Under the pieces are notes generated by a model that searched no databases, was not told where the DNA came from, and was given only the letters and a program-made list of their open reading frames with translations. Made by a program: the position numbers and the translations under genes. Positions 63,943-64,000 of a stretch of DNA of 64,000 nucleotides are shown in pieces; the first letter of the stretch is position 1; each line of letters starts with the position of its first letter. This stretch comes from Candidatus Altimarinota bacterium (lineage in GTDB: Bacteria; Patescibacteriota; Gracilibacteria; BD1-5; UBA6164). The stretch lies in NCBI GenBank assembly GCA_025210615.1, contig JAOARJ010000004.1, forward strand, positions 34,589-98,588. Direction: 5' to 3'.

Positions 63943-64000
63943 GATTTTAAAAATTATTCGATATTTGCTTAATTATAATATTTTTTAAATAAAATAGCAA

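Overview
This window comes from a bacterium that reads UGA as glycine (genetic code 25), which points to the candidate phyla radiation: Gracilibacteria (BD1-5) or Absconditabacteria (SR1). Read with the standard code almost every gene is broken by in-frame TGA. Read with TGA = Gly the window holds about 60 intact genes ending only in TAA or TAG. Many TGA codons sit at invariant glycines, for example the NAD kinase GGDGN, the PilT Walker A, MurC GIGGIG and the peptidase HELGH. The very low G+C (roughly a quarter by eye) fits Gracilibacteria slightly better, but I cannot separate the two phyla. All coordinates, lengths and residues below use code 25. No rRNA, tRNA, CRISPR array, transposase or replication origin was seen.

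Layout. 1-7.3 kb: secreted fibrinogen-like/LamG surface proteins flanking sbcD-like and tatD genes. 7.3-13 kb: rbfA-ftsQ-proS operon, a lipoprotein and recJ. 13-19 kb: a MarR regulator and an RND efflux pump with its membrane-fusion lipoprotein; both promoters carry the same palindrome. 19-29 kb: a membrane-anchored M3 peptidase, a stand-alone EAL protein, murC, rsmG, ruvC, nadK and unknown proteins. 28.7-41.7 kb: a type IV pilus region with four or five pilin-like proteins, PilB, PilC, PilT, a major pilin, a SpoIIE-type phosphatase and an LPxTG-like surface protein. 41.8-45.7 kb: DUF58, ABC exporter, MoxR and two micro-proteins. 45.8-58.4 kb: uvrC, tilS, an RNHCP protein, mraY, map, a dihydrouridine synthase, a peroxiredoxin and several unknown proteins. 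58.5-64 kb: a lipoprotein, a VirB4-like ATPase and two more secreted proteins of the same adhesin family.

The theme is an envelope-active, probably host-attached cell: type IV pili for attachment and retraction, repeated fibrinogen-like secreted proteins with a shared N-terminal module and shared promoter type, drug efflux, and peptidoglycan synthesis genes. Promoters are unusually legible: TTGACA-like and TATAAT-like boxes, most often 16 bp apart. Genes mostly lack a Shine-Dalgarno sequence and are often followed by clean hairpin terminators.

Two things are most worth a second look. First, four tiny genes (30418-30561, 31135-31413, 47920-48039, 50743-51078) break the local rules: strong AGGAGG-type ribosome sites, no TGA glycine codons, own promoter and strong terminator; two sit inside the pilin cluster and share an almost identical promoter. 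Second, 51159-51290 is a candidate structured RNA with mutually exclusive stems and complementary hairpin loops ahead of a 74-residue unknown gene.
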